Shown piece after piece: positions 1 to 7,881 of a DNA stretch of 64,000 bases. The stretch comes from G965213525 sp965213525 (GTDB lineage Bacteria > Actinomycetota > Acidimicrobiia > Acidimicrobiales > Poriferisodalaceae): NCBI GenBank assembly GCA_965213525.1, contig OZ243889.1, forward strand, positions 1-64,000. The letters are read 5' to 3'. The position numbers and the translations under genes are program-made. The notes below the pieces were generated by a model, which saw nothing but the letters and a program-made list of their open reading frames with translations, did no database searches and had not been told where the DNA came from. How positions within the stretch are numbered: position 1 is the stretch's first letter; every line of letters begins with the position of its first letter.

Positions 1-75
1 AACATGGCCGCCATCGACGCGATCTACCGGGCCAGCGGTCTCGGTCGGCGGGGCTCGGCCACGCCCGCCCCCTGA
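1..75 (+). CDS. C-terminal end of a probable Gfo/Idh/MocA-type oxidoreductase (partial)
   Basis: Only the last 24 codons are inside the window, ending in TGA. The translated tail begins NMAAIDAIYRASGLGRRG, which resembles the C-terminal helix of NAD(P)-dependent sugar oxidoreductases of the Gfo/Idh/MocA family, where an A-I-D-A-[IL]-Y-x-S stretch is common. The family call rests on this short tail alone, so the function is tentative. The gene runs toward serC but is separated from it by a tandem repeat and a promoter-like box, so the two are probably separate transcription units. Confidence 0.4.
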   Translation, partial: NMAAIDAIYRASGLGRRGSATPAP

Positions 76-81
76 GCGCCT

Positions 82-159
82 AACGTCGACGGACCGGACC
101 CGCTCGTCGCCGGCCCGGCCAACGTCGACGGACCGGACCCGCTCGTCGCCGGCCCGGCC
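82..159. repeat. Two perfect tandem copies of a 39-bp unit
   Basis: Positions 82-120 and 121-159 are identical 39-base units that begin AACGTCGACGG and end GGCCCGGCC. A degenerate partial third copy (CTCGTTGTCGCCGGGCCC) follows to about 178. The repeat lies between the upstream oxidoreductase stop and the serC promoter box and carries no obvious gene. Confidence 0.9.
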
Positions 160-201
160 CTCGTTGTCGCCGGGCCCGCTCGTCGATGTCGTCGGCCCTC
201 C

Positions 202-219
202 TACGCTGTGACGCCGATG
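202..219 (+). promoter_or_regulatory. Leaderless promoter box of serC (TACGCT-N9-ATG)
   Basis: TACGCT at 202-207 is followed by nine bases and then ATG at 217. Transcription would begin at or next to the A of the start codon. The same arrangement recurs at eight other genes in the window. It argues against the upstream GTG at 208, which directly abuts the -10 box. Confidence 0.6.
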
Positions 220-1335
220 GACCGTCCCCGCATCCCCGTCGACCTCCTGCCCGCCGACGGACGCTTCGGCTCGGGGCCCTCCCGGGTCCGGCCCGAGGCC
301 CTCGCCGCCCTGGTGGCCAACGGCCAGCGCTACCTCGGCACCAGCCACCGTCAGTCGCCGGTGCGCGCCCAGGTGCAACGGCTGCAGGAGGGCATCGCCC
401 GGCTGCTCGGGCTGCCCGACGGCTGGGAGGTGCTGCTCGGCAACGGCGGCACGACAGCGTTCTGGGATGCGGCGACGCTCGGGTTGGTCCGCCGCCGCAG
501 CCAGCACCTCACCTTCGGCGAGTTCTCCTCCAAGTTCGCCACGGCCACCGCCACCGCGCCGTTCCTCGACGAGCCCGACGTCCGCTCGGCCCCTCCGGGC
601 CGCCGTCCCGACCCCGAGGCGGTGGCGGGCGTCGATGCCTACTGCCTGACCCACAACGAGACCTCCACCGGGGTGATGGCCCCGCTGGTGCGCCCTGCGG
701 GGGGCGACGACGACGCTCTCGTGCTCGTCGATGCCACCTCGGCGGCGGGGGCGGTGCCCTTCGAGGTGTCCGAGATCGACTGCTACTACTTCGCCCCCCA
801 GAAGGTGCTGGCCGCTGACGGCGGGCTGTGGTTGGCGGCGTGCTCGCCTGCGACCCTGGAGCGCATCGGCGAGCTGCGGGCGTCGTCGAGGTGGGTGCCG
901 GCATCGCTCGATCTGCAGATCGCCCGGGACAACAGCGCCCAACACCAGACCTACAACACCCCGGCCCTGGCCACGATCCTGTTGGCCGCCGAACAGGTCG
1001 ACTGGTTGCTCGACCAGGGCGGCCTTTCATGGGCTGCGGCCCGGTGCGCCGAGTCGTCGGGTCTCATCCACGCCTGGATCGACCGCACCCCCGGGGCGTC
1101 GGCCTTCGTCGAACGCCTCGAGGACCGCTCGATCGTGGTCACGACCGTCGACCTCGACGGCGTCGACGCCGCCGAGGTGGCGGCCACGTTGCGGGCCAAC
1201 GGCATCGTCGACACCGAGCCGTACCGCAAGCTGGGCCGCAACCAGCTGCGCATCGCCACCTTCCCCGCCACCCCGCCCTCGGATATCGAGGCGCTGCTGA
1301 CCTGCGTGGACTGGGTCACCGATCACCTGACGTGA
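217..1335 (+). CDS. serC: Phosphoserine aminotransferase
   Basis: A PLP-dependent class V aminotransferase that converts 3-phosphohydroxypyruvate and glutamate to phosphoserine in cytosolic serine synthesis. The 372-residue protein matches the longer actinobacterial type. Visible marks are FGSGPSRVRPE near the N-terminus, a GNGGTTAFWDAAT cofactor-phosphate segment, THNETSTGV, the aspartate of VLVDATSAAG, and YYFAPQKVLAADGG, in which the lysine (about residue 196) should carry PLP. The ATG at 217 is preferred over the GTG at 208 because of the TACGCT box nine bases upstream. serA, the preceding pathway step, lies at 57139-58707, far from serC. The gene converges on the sugar dehydrogenase with 38 bases between stops. 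Confidence 0.9.
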   Translation: MDRPRIPVDLLPADGRFGSGPSRVRPEALAALVANGQRYLGTSHRQSPVRAQVQRLQEGIARLLGLPDGWEVLLGNGGTTAFWDAATLGLVRRRSQHLTFGEFSSKFATATATAPFLDEPDVRSAPPGRRPDPEAVAGVDAYCLTHNETSTGVMAPLVRPAGGDDDALVLVDATSAAGAVPFEVSEIDCYYFAPQKVLAADGGLWLAACSPATLERIGELRASSRWVPASLDLQIARDNSAQHQTYNTPALATILLAAEQVDWLLDQGGLSWAAARCAESSGLIHAWIDRTPGASAFVERLEDRSIVVTTVDLDGVDAAEVAATLRANGIVDTEPYRKLGRNQLRIATFPATPPSDIEALLTCVDWVTDHLT

Positions 1336-1373
1336 CGGCGGCCCGGGGACGCGACGCACGACGCCGGCCTTGC

Positions 1374-2654
1374 TCAACGGCGGGCGGGGACGAGCGCCGA
1401 CAGACCATCGGCTTGGGACACCACGTAGAGCTCGCCGTCGGGGCCCGAGGTGAGATCGACCGGGCCGCGCGTCGACGCCCCCAGGGTGACCATCTCGTCG
1501 GACTCGGGGTCGACGCCGACGATCTCGCCGGTGCAGAAGTCAGCGAACAGGTACCAGCCGGCGATCCGGGGGATGGCCTCGCCCCGGTAGACCTCCCCGC
1601 CGACGACGCCGCACCAGTCGTCGGTGTGCCAGTAGGTGAGGTCGGGCGGGCGGTGGCGGTCGCCCTCGGCGAGCTCACCCACGTAGGGCCGATCGCCCTC
1701 GAAGGCGTTCCACCCCAGGTTGGCGCCGGCCTCATCGGGCCCGAGGGCGGTGATCTCCTCGACGCAGCGCTGCCCGAAGTCGGCCACCCACAACGTGCCC
1801 GTCGCCTCGTCGAGCGACATCCGGAACGGGTTGCGCACCCCCATCGCCCAGATGAGGTCGTCGGTGCCGGGGTCGTCGACGAAGGGGTTGTCGACCGGCA
1901 CGGCGTAGGGCGGGTCCTCGCCCGGGCGGGGCTCGAGGCGAAGCACCGCTCCCAACCGCGTCGTGGGGTTCTGGCCGTGGTACCAGCGGTCGCCCAAGCC
2001 CCCGCCGTCGCCGAAGGACACGAACACGGTGCCATCGGCGGCCGCCACGACGTCGCCGCCGTTGTGCAGGCGGCTCGGTTGGGCCTCTTGCAGCAGGACC
2101 TGCTCATCGTCGACCGGCACGCCGTCGATGACCGGGAACGAGCTGAAGCGAGACGTCCCGTCGTCGGTGGTGCGGTTCACGTGCAGCCACTCGCCGTCAG
2201 GTGACAGGTCCAGGCCGAGCAGACCCTGGTCGTTCTCGACGCTGGTGTCGTCGCTCAGATCGAGCACCTCGACCGGGACGCCGGCCCCGGTCCAACGCCG
2301 CACCCGGCCCTGTCGCGTGCCGACGAGTGCGGTGCCGTCATCGGCGAAGGTGACCGCAACCGGATCCTCCAGCTCGAACCGCTGGTCCAGTGCCACCACG
2401 GCTGGCCCGTCGGCCCGGCGGACGTCGTGGACCGCCGGTGCGTCCTCACACAACTCACGACCTCGCAGGTACTCGGGTCGCTCGATCACCGGGACCGGCG
2501 CCTCGGTGGTCGTCGAGGTGGCCACCCGACCCGGACCGCTGGCCTCGACGGTGTCGCCACCAGCGGCGCACGCCGCCAGCGTCGTCACCGACGCCAGGGC
2601 GAGGCCCAAGGCTGCGGCGACGGCCGGGCGGCAGCGGCCCCGGGGCGTCGACAC
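1374..2654 (-). CDS. PQQ-dependent glucose/sorbosone dehydrogenase-like lipoprotein
   Basis: The 426-residue protein starts with basic residues, a hydrophobic stretch (AAALGLALASVTTLAACAAG) and a lipobox L-A-A-C, so it should be an exported, lipid-anchored protein. The mature part is a six-bladed propeller of the soluble glucose dehydrogenase/sorbosone dehydrogenase type: DQGLLGLDLSPDG, RLHNGGDVV, FVSFGDGGG, GVRNPFRMS, WVADFGQ and GANLGWNAFEG are characteristic. Such enzymes oxidise sugars with PQQ; the actual substrate cannot be read. The frame is open further upstream, including an ATG at 2723 that would overlap the divergent ilvD ATG. The GTG at 2654 is chosen because TAGCGT lies exactly eight bases before it and the signal peptide follows at once. 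Confidence 0.85.
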   Translation of the reverse strand: MSTPRGRCRPAVAAALGLALASVTTLAACAAGGDTVEASGPGRVATSTTTEAPVPVIERPEYLRGRELCEDAPAVHDVRRADGPAVVALDQRFELEDPVAVTFADDGTALVGTRQGRVRRWTGAGVPVEVLDLSDDTSVENDQGLLGLDLSPDGEWLHVNRTTDDGTSRFSSFPVIDGVPVDDEQVLLQEAQPSRLHNGGDVVAAADGTVFVSFGDGGGLGDRWYHGQNPTTRLGAVLRLEPRPGEDPPYAVPVDNPFVDDPGTDDLIWAMGVRNPFRMSLDEATGTLWVADFGQRCVEEITALGPDEAGANLGWNAFEGDRPYVGELAEGDRHRPPDLTYWHTDDWCGVVGGEVYRGEAIPRIAGWYLFADFCTGEIVGVDPESDEMVTLGASTRGPVDLTSGPDGELYVVSQADGLSALVPARR

Positions 2655-2662
2655 GGGTCGCC

Positions 2663-2668
2663 ACGCTA
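2663..2668 (-). promoter_or_regulatory. Leaderless promoter box of the sugar dehydrogenase gene (TAGCGT-N8-GTG)
   Basis: ACGCTA on the plus strand reads TAGCGT on the minus strand, eight bases before the GTG at 2654. It lies about 40 bases from the divergent ilvD box, so the two promoters share one short intergenic region. Confidence 0.55.
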
Positions 2669-2707
2669 GGGCGAAGGACCCAGGGGGAGGGGTCGCCGGC
2701 AGGGGCC

Positions 2708-2724
2708 TACGCTCGGACCCCATG
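2708..2724 (+). promoter_or_regulatory. Leaderless promoter box of ilvD (TACGCT-N8-ATG)
   Basis: TACGCT at 2708-2713, eight bases, then ATG at 2722. The hexamer is identical to the serC box, and there is no convincing Shine-Dalgarno sequence in the interval. Confidence 0.6.
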
Positions 2725-4446
2725 AGCGACACCTCAGCGGCACCCGGCGGCGAGCGGCCGGTGGCGTGGCCCAAGGTCCGCAGTCACCAGGTCACCTCGG
2801 GGTACGAGCGGGCCCCGGCCCGGGCGATGCTGCGGGCGGTCGGCATGGGCGACGACGACTGGGACAAGCCCCAGGTGGCGGTGGTGTCGAGCTGGAACGA
2901 GGTCACCCCCTGCAACCTGCCGCTGCGACGCCTGGCCGAGGCCGCCAAGCGGGGGGTGCACGCCGCGGGCGGCTACCCGCTGGAGTTCAACACCATCGCG
3001 GTGTCCGACGGCATCTCGATGGGTCACGAGGGCATGCACGCCAGCCTGGTCAGCCGGGAGGTGATCGCCGACAGCGTCGAGACGGTGATGCACGCCGAGC
3101 GCCTCGACGGGATGGTCACCTTCGCCGGGTGCGACAAGAGCCTGCCTGGCATGCTGATGGCCGCGGCCCGCCTCGACCTGCCGAGCGTGTTCCTCTACGG
3201 GGGGTCCAAGCTGCCGGGCCAGCACCGGGGTCGGGCGACCGACATCACGACGGTGTTCGAAGCCGTCGGCGCCCACGCCGCCGGGACGATGGACGCCGCC
3301 GAGCTCGACGAGATCGAGCGCTCGGCCTGCCCCACCGAGGGGGCCTGCGCCGGCATGTTCACCGCCAACACCATGGCCAGCCTCGCCGAGGCGCTCGGCA
3401 TGAGCCCGCTCGGGTCGGCGTCGGCCCCCGCCACCGACCAGCGCCGGGACCACGCCGCTGAGCGGTGCGGCGCCCTCGTCGTCGATCTGCTCGAGCGCGG
3501 CATCCGCCCGAGCGACGTGATGACCCACGACGCCTTCGAGAACGCCATCGCCCTCGACATGGCGCTCGGCGGCTCGACCAATGCGGTGCTGCACCTCCTC
3601 GCCATCGCCCAGGAGATGGACGTCGAGCTCGACCTCGACACCTTCAACGCCGTGGCCGACCGGGTGCCGCACTTCTGTGACATGACCCCCGGCGGCAAGT
3701 TCCACATGGTCGATCTCGACGCCGTGGGCGGGGTGCCGGTGGTGCTGAGGGAGCTGGCCGAGCACGGCCTGTTGCACACCGACGCCCTCACCGTGACCGG
3801 GCGCACCATCGGCGTCGAGCTCGCCGAGCTCGCCCCGCCCCGCCCCGACGGCACCGTCGTGCGGGGCGTGTCGACGCCGGTGCACGCCACCGGTGGCACC
3901 GTCGTGTTGCGGGGCAGCCTGGCCCCGTCGGGCGCCGTGGTGAAGGTGGCGGGCCTCACCTTCGACCACTTCGGTGGCCGGGCCCGGGTCTTCGACCGAG
4001 AGCAGGACGCCCTCGACGCCGCCCTGGGTGGTCGCATCGAGGCGGGCGACGTGATCGTCATCCGCTACGAGGGGCCCAAGGGGGGTCCGGGCATGCGCGA
4101 GATGCTGGCCATCACCGGCGCCATCAAGGGCATCGGCCGGGGCGAGGACACCGCGCTGGTCACCGACGGTCGCTTCTCGGGCGGCACCCGGGGCTTCTGC
4201 ATCGGCCACGTCGCCCCCGAAGCCGTCGACGAGGGCCCCATCGCCCTGGTGCGCGACGGCGACCCCATCACCATCGACGTGGCGGCCCGCACGATCGACC
4301 TCGACGTCGACGCCGCCGAGCTGACCGCACGCCGGGCCCGACTCACCCACCCGCCAGCCCGCTACCGGCGGGGCGTGCTGGCCAAGTACGCCGCGCTGGC
4401 CCAGGGCGCCGAGCGGGGTGCGATCACCCGCGCGCCCTCGACCTGA
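2722..4446 (+). CDS. ilvD: Dihydroxy-acid dehydratase
   Basis: An iron-sulfur dehydratase that makes the 2-oxo acid precursors of valine and isoleucine (third common step). The 574-residue length is normal. Family signatures are SSWNEVTPCNLPL, the CDKSLPGMLMA motif (cluster-binding cysteine), TEGACAGMFTANTM (second cysteine), ALGGSTNAVLHLLA, YEGPKGGPGMREML and TDGRFSGGTRGFCIGHV. The start at ATG 2722 follows a TACGCT box by eight bases. It sits alone, away from ilvC-ilvN and ilvB, so the pathway is dispersed in this genome. It converges on a glycosyltransferase operon with 57 bases between stops. Confidence 0.96.
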   Translation: MSDTSAAPGGERPVAWPKVRSHQVTSGYERAPARAMLRAVGMGDDDWDKPQVAVVSSWNEVTPCNLPLRRLAEAAKRGVHAAGGYPLEFNTIAVSDGISMGHEGMHASLVSREVIADSVETVMHAERLDGMVTFAGCDKSLPGMLMAAARLDLPSVFLYGGSKLPGQHRGRATDITTVFEAVGAHAAGTMDAAELDEIERSACPTEGACAGMFTANTMASLAEALGMSPLGSASAPATDQRRDHAAERCGALVVDLLERGIRPSDVMTHDAFENAIALDMALGGSTNAVLHLLAIAQEMDVELDLDTFNAVADRVPHFCDMTPGGKFHMVDLDAVGGVPVVLRELAEHGLLHTDALTVTGRTIGVELAELAPPRPDGTVVRGVSTPVHATGGTVVLRGSLAPSGAVVKVAGLTFDHFGGRARVFDREQDALDAALGGRIEAGDVIVIRYEGPKGGPGMREMLAITGAIKGIGRGEDTALVTDGRFSGGTRGFCIGHVAPEAVDEGPIALVRDGDPITIDVAARTIDLDVDAAELTARRARLTHPPARYRRGVLAKYAALAQGAERGAITRAPST

Positions 4447-4503
4447 TCGGCCCGGCCTCAGCGGCTGGGTGCGGTGGTCTCGACGGCCTGACCGGCCCCG
4501 TGC

Positions 4504-5622
4504 TCAGCGACTGGTTCTCCCAGACTCGACGATCGGAGGGGCGCCGATCAGGCGGCGGTTGGCGATCGTCTCGGCCTTGGACAGGACGCGCACGACCTGG
4601 CGGGCGCCCCGACGGCCGATCACCTTGCGCAACGGCCGTGCCACCGCTCCGAAGGCGTAGCTGCGGCGCGTCTTCATGATCGAGAGGCGCTCAGCGAGGG
4701 GGTTGTCGAGGTCGTGCTTGGCGTGGAAGCGGCGGTGGCTCGTCGCACACCACGACTCGCTCCACCGGGTGAGGTAGAAGGGCAGATCCGCCGCTTCGAG
4801 GGCTCGTGGGATCTCGTAGATGCCCCGGGCTTCCGGCTCGAAGACGAGGCGGTGCCCGGCGCCCAGCAGGGTCAAGCTGAGGTCGAGGTGCTCACGGGTG
4901 CCGGTGAGGCGGGGGTCGAGCCCACCGGCGTCATCGAGGGCGGCCCGGTCGACGAGGACGCAGTGGAACTCGACGAAGCCGGCGTCGCTGCGCTCGAGCC
5001 GGCCGTCGAGCTCGGCGGCGGGCCGGTGCTGTTCGGTGTGGGTGCTGCACAGGATGCGGCGCCCGTCGTCGGTCACCTCGACGACCATGTCGCCGTGGGT
5101 GATGTGGATCTGGGGGTCGTCCTCGGTGCCCTGGAGCACCAGCGGCGTCACCGCCCCGGCCCCGGTCTCGTCCATGGCCCGCATCAGGTGGTCGAGCATC
5201 TGGGGTCCGGCGAGGAAGTCGTTGTCGACGAACAGCACCCGTTCTACGTCACCGAGGGCGTCGAGGCCGAGGATGCGGCAGGCGTTGGGCGGCAAGAAGC
5301 CGTCACGCTCGACGAGGGTCCACCCCTCGGTCGCCGCCACCCTTCTGATCCTGGCGGACAAGGCGCCGGGGGCGCCGGCCAGCACGATGACGACGGGCAC
5401 CTCGGGATCGATCACCTCGGCCAGGCGGGCGATGACCGCATCGGTCGACGACCACCGCTCGCGGGGGCTGAGGACGACCCCGACCCTGCCCCGGGTGGCT
5501 CCGGCCGCAGGCGACTCGGCCGCAGCGGGCGCGGGGTCCGCAGCGGACGCGAGGTCCGGCGCGTGCGCTGCTGCGTCGGCGCCGGGGGCGGCGTTCGAGG
5601 GGGCGTCGGGGGCGGTGGTCAT
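4504..5622 (-). CDS. Family 2-like (GT-A) glycosyltransferase
   Basis: The 372-residue cytosolic protein has an Ala/Pro-rich N-terminal 45 residues, then a GT-A fold: VGVVLSPRERWSSTD, VPVVIVLAGAP, and VLFVDNDFLAG, whose D-N-D near residue 133 is the likely metal/nucleotide-sugar-binding DxD. GTREHLDLSLTLLGAGHRLVFEP later resembles the acceptor-side acidic segment of family 2 enzymes. Donor and acceptor cannot be read. ATG 5622 is chosen because AGGAG lies just upstream; the open frame extends further but only with compositionally odd residues. It is the last gene of a minus-strand chain, 22 bases after the previous stop. Confidence 0.8.
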   Translation of the reverse strand: MTTAPDAPSNAAPGADAAAHAPDLASAADPAPAAAESPAAGATRGRVGVVLSPRERWSSTDAVIARLAEVIDPEVPVVIVLAGAPGALSARIRRVAATEGWTLVERDGFLPPNACRILGLDALGDVERVLFVDNDFLAGPQMLDHLMRAMDETGAGAVTPLVLQGTEDDPQIHITHGDMVVEVTDDGRRILCSTHTEQHRPAAELDGRLERSDAGFVEFHCVLVDRAALDDAGGLDPRLTGTREHLDLSLTLLGAGHRLVFEPEARGIYEIPRALEAADLPFYLTRWSESWCATSHRRFHAKHDLDNPLAERLSIMKTRRSYAFGAVARPLRKVIGRRGARQVVRVLSKAETIANRRLIGAPPIVESGRTSR

Positions 5623-5644
5623 GTCGCTCCTGTTCGGATCGGGG

Positions 5645-6946
5645 TCACACGGTGGACGAACGGCGACGTCGGCGGTGGTGCGCCAACTCGTAGAGCTCGG
5701 CGAAGCCGGCGGCGAGGCCCTCGGGCCGGAAGTCGGTCTCGATGCGGGCCCGTCCGAGGCGGCCCATGTCGGCCCGGCGCTGCGGATCGGCGGCCAGCTC
5801 GGCGAGGGCACCGGCGATGGCCGCGGGCTCACGCCGGGGCACGATCAGACCGGTGACGTCCGGTTCGATGTTGTCAGCGAGCCCCTCGGCGTCGGTGCAC
5901 ACGACCGGCAGGCCGGTGGCCTGGGCCTCGAGCACGGCGTTGCAGAACCCCTCGGACAGCGAGGGGTGCACCAGCACGTCGGCCCGGGCCAGCTCGTCGG
6001 TCACGCTCATCGCCGGCACCTGCCCGAGCAGCTCGACCCGGTCGCTGAGACCCTGCTGGTCGACGGCGAGGCGCAGCGGCCGCATCAGCGGGCCGTCACC
6101 GGCGATGCGCAACCGGGTGTGCACGCCGTGCTCGGCGAGGACCCCGACGGCGGCGATCGCATCGTGGTGCCCCTTCTTCCACACCAGCCGGCCGACGCTG
6201 AGCAGCGAGAGGGGACGGCCGGCGGCGCCGAGCACCCCCCGGTCCCGGATGACGGGCACGAACCGGCTGGCGTCCACCGACGGGGTGATGACCCTGACGG
6301 GCACCTCGGGGGGCAGACCCCTCTCGGTAGCCCGTCGCCCCAGGTCGGCGCTCACCACGTGCACGGCGTCGATGCTGGACCACAGCACGTCGTAGCACCC
6401 GGGTCGGTCGAGGCCCATGAAGCAGATCTCGGCACCACGCAACGACACCACGGTGGGGACCTCGAGCGGGGCGAGCGCCCCAGCCAGCTCCTGGGCCTCC
6501 CAACCCATCTCGATGTGCAGCACGTCGGGCCTGAGCGCCTCGATCTGGGCGGCGGTGCTCGCCGCTCGGGCCGCATCGACGAACCGGCTGGTCAGGCGGC
6601 GATCCGGGTCGGTCCCGGCCGGTGCGTCCGAGCAGCCCGGTGGGGGCTCGCGGCGGAGATCCTTCGACGTCGAGTCGCCGGGCCGCTGGGTCACCAGGCG
6701 TCGGGCTGCCGCGACGACGTGGCGGGCGGTGGTCGTCGGGTAGCGGTGTGGGGCAGAAGCGCGGTGCACCCTCGCAGCGAGCTCGGGGCAGGACGACGCG
6801 GCGGGCATGGTCGCCCACGTGGGTTCGTCGAAGTGGTGACACAGCAGGTGGGCGTCGACCCCGCCCTCGACGAGGCGCCGCAGCTGCTCGACGATGAACG
6901 TCTCGGAGCGCACCGGGAACACGCTGCGGTACAGCACCACCCTCAT
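5645..6946 (-). CDS. Family 4 (GT-B) glycosyltransferase
   Basis: A 433-residue retaining glycosyltransferase of the GT4 type. The N-terminus (MRVVLYRSVFPVRSETFIVEQ) is the usual acceptor-domain opening. The C-terminal donor domain shows LLSVGRLVWKKGHHDAI, RIAGDGPLM, RVELLGQVP and the E-x7-E segment EGFCNAVLEAQATGLPVV that contacts the nucleotide sugar. Its ATG overlaps the stop of the upstream gene (ATGA at 6943-6946), indicating translational coupling. It probably adds a sugar to a lipid-linked repeat unit together with its operon neighbours; the sugar is unknown. Confidence 0.88.
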   Translation of the reverse strand: MRVVLYRSVFPVRSETFIVEQLRRLVEGGVDAHLLCHHFDEPTWATMPAASSCPELAARVHRASAPHRYPTTTARHVVAAARRLVTQRPGDSTSKDLRREPPPGCSDAPAGTDPDRRLTSRFVDAARAASTAAQIEALRPDVLHIEMGWEAQELAGALAPLEVPTVVSLRGAEICFMGLDRPGCYDVLWSSIDAVHVVSADLGRRATERGLPPEVPVRVITPSVDASRFVPVIRDRGVLGAAGRPLSLLSVGRLVWKKGHHDAIAAVGVLAEHGVHTRLRIAGDGPLMRPLRLAVDQQGLSDRVELLGQVPAMSVTDELARADVLVHPSLSEGFCNAVLEAQATGLPVVCTDAEGLADNIEPDVTGLIVPRREPAAIAGALAELAADPQRRADMGRLGRARIETDFRPEGLAAGFAELYELAHHRRRRRSSTV

Positions 6947-7881
6947 GCCCTGGTCTGCCAGGTGAGGGCGGCCCCGATCGCCGCTGCCGCCGCGTCGCGG
7001 TCACGAGCGGTCACCACGTGGCGTCGTCGGGCTGGCGGCCGGGGTCCTCGCTGGCCGGTAGCGGGGGCGGTCCCGCCGCCGGCGCGGGGATCGGCCCGCA
7101 CCGTGGGCAGCCCGGCGGCGGCGGCTTCGGCCACCGCCGGGGCGAGGCCGCCGAGGGGGGAGAGGTCGACGACCACGTCGGTGGCGATCGTCGACGTGAC
7201 CGGCACCAGCGCGACACGTCCGCCCAGACCGAGCTGGTCGATCTCATAGAGCAGCCGGTCGGCGTCCTCGGGGCACCGGCGTCCTCCGGCGTCGACGAGG
7301 TGGATCTGCACGGCCCGGCCGTCGATCTCGGCGGGCAGCGCATCGAACGCTCGCAGCAGGTGGTCGCGACCCTCGTCCCAGTGCGGGCCGACGACGCCCA
7401 GCACGTGGTGATCGCGACGCGCCGCCGGTCCCGCCGCCCGGTCGCACCCGACGATGGAGCCGGTCGCAACGGGGGCGACAACGGTGATCTGCGCTGCGGG
7501 CCAGCCGTCGTCCCAGCAAGCCTCGGCGGCGGCGTCACAGGTCGCCACGACCGTCAGCGCAGCGCGCTCCTCCTCGGCCAGCGCCAGGCCGGTGGCGCTC
7601 GGCGGGACCTGTGCGGACCAGGTCATCGCGTCACCCGGGCGCAGATCGGCACCGTGCAGCGGTGCGGTCCACCAGATCGCTCCCCGCGTCCGGATCGACC
7701 GGGGATCCAACAGATCGGCGTCGGCTGACCACGGCGGGCCGAGGACCCGGATCGTCTGGTCACCTCGACGAAGGGCACGGGACCTGCGCCCGGTTTCGGA
7801 CCGGGGCCCCCGCCGCACCGCCAGCTCGGCGGCGAGGGTCCGACGGGCTGCGGTCACCGCCCTCATCGGCATCGCCCTCAT
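6943..7881 (-). CDS. Glycosyltransferase-like protein with a degenerate GT-B C-terminal half
   Basis: The 312-residue protein begins with three closely spaced ATGs. The first (7881) overlaps the flippase stop as ATGA and is preferred. The N-terminal half matches nothing I recognise (IRVLGPPWSADADLL, IWWTAPLHGADLR). The C-terminal half resembles the donor domain of GT4 enzymes: HHVLGVVGPHWDEGRDHLLRAF, IHLVDAGG, LGLGGRVALVPV, VVVDLSPLGGLAPAVAEAAA. The expected E-x7-E pair is missing or altered. It could be an inactive partner or a divergent transferase. Position inside the glycan operon supports a role there. Confidence 0.6.
   Translation of the reverse strand: MRAMPMRAVTAARRTLAAELAVRRGPRSETGRRSRALRRGDQTIRVLGPPWSADADLLDPRSIRTRGAIWWTAPLHGADLRPGDAMTWSAQVPPSATGLALAEEERAALTVVATCDAAAEACWDDGWPAAQITVVAPVATGSIVGCDRAAGPAARRDHHVLGVVGPHWDEGRDHLLRAFDALPAEIDGRAVQIHLVDAGGRRCPEDADRLLYEIDQLGLGGRVALVPVTSTIATDVVVDLSPLGGLAPAVAEAAAAGLPTVRADPRAGGGTAPATGQRGPRPPARRRHVVTARDRDAAAAAIGAALTWQTRA

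Noticed and set aside
208..216. GTG at 208 as the serC start
   Set aside because: It directly abuts the TACGCT box, so a leaderless transcript would begin after it; ATG 217 fits.
2734..4350. 538-codon open frame on the minus strand over ilvD
   Set aside because: Third-position GC bias of ilvD keeps the antisense frame open; its composition (His/Gly/Ala/Val-rich) matches no protein, and ilvD is unmistakable.
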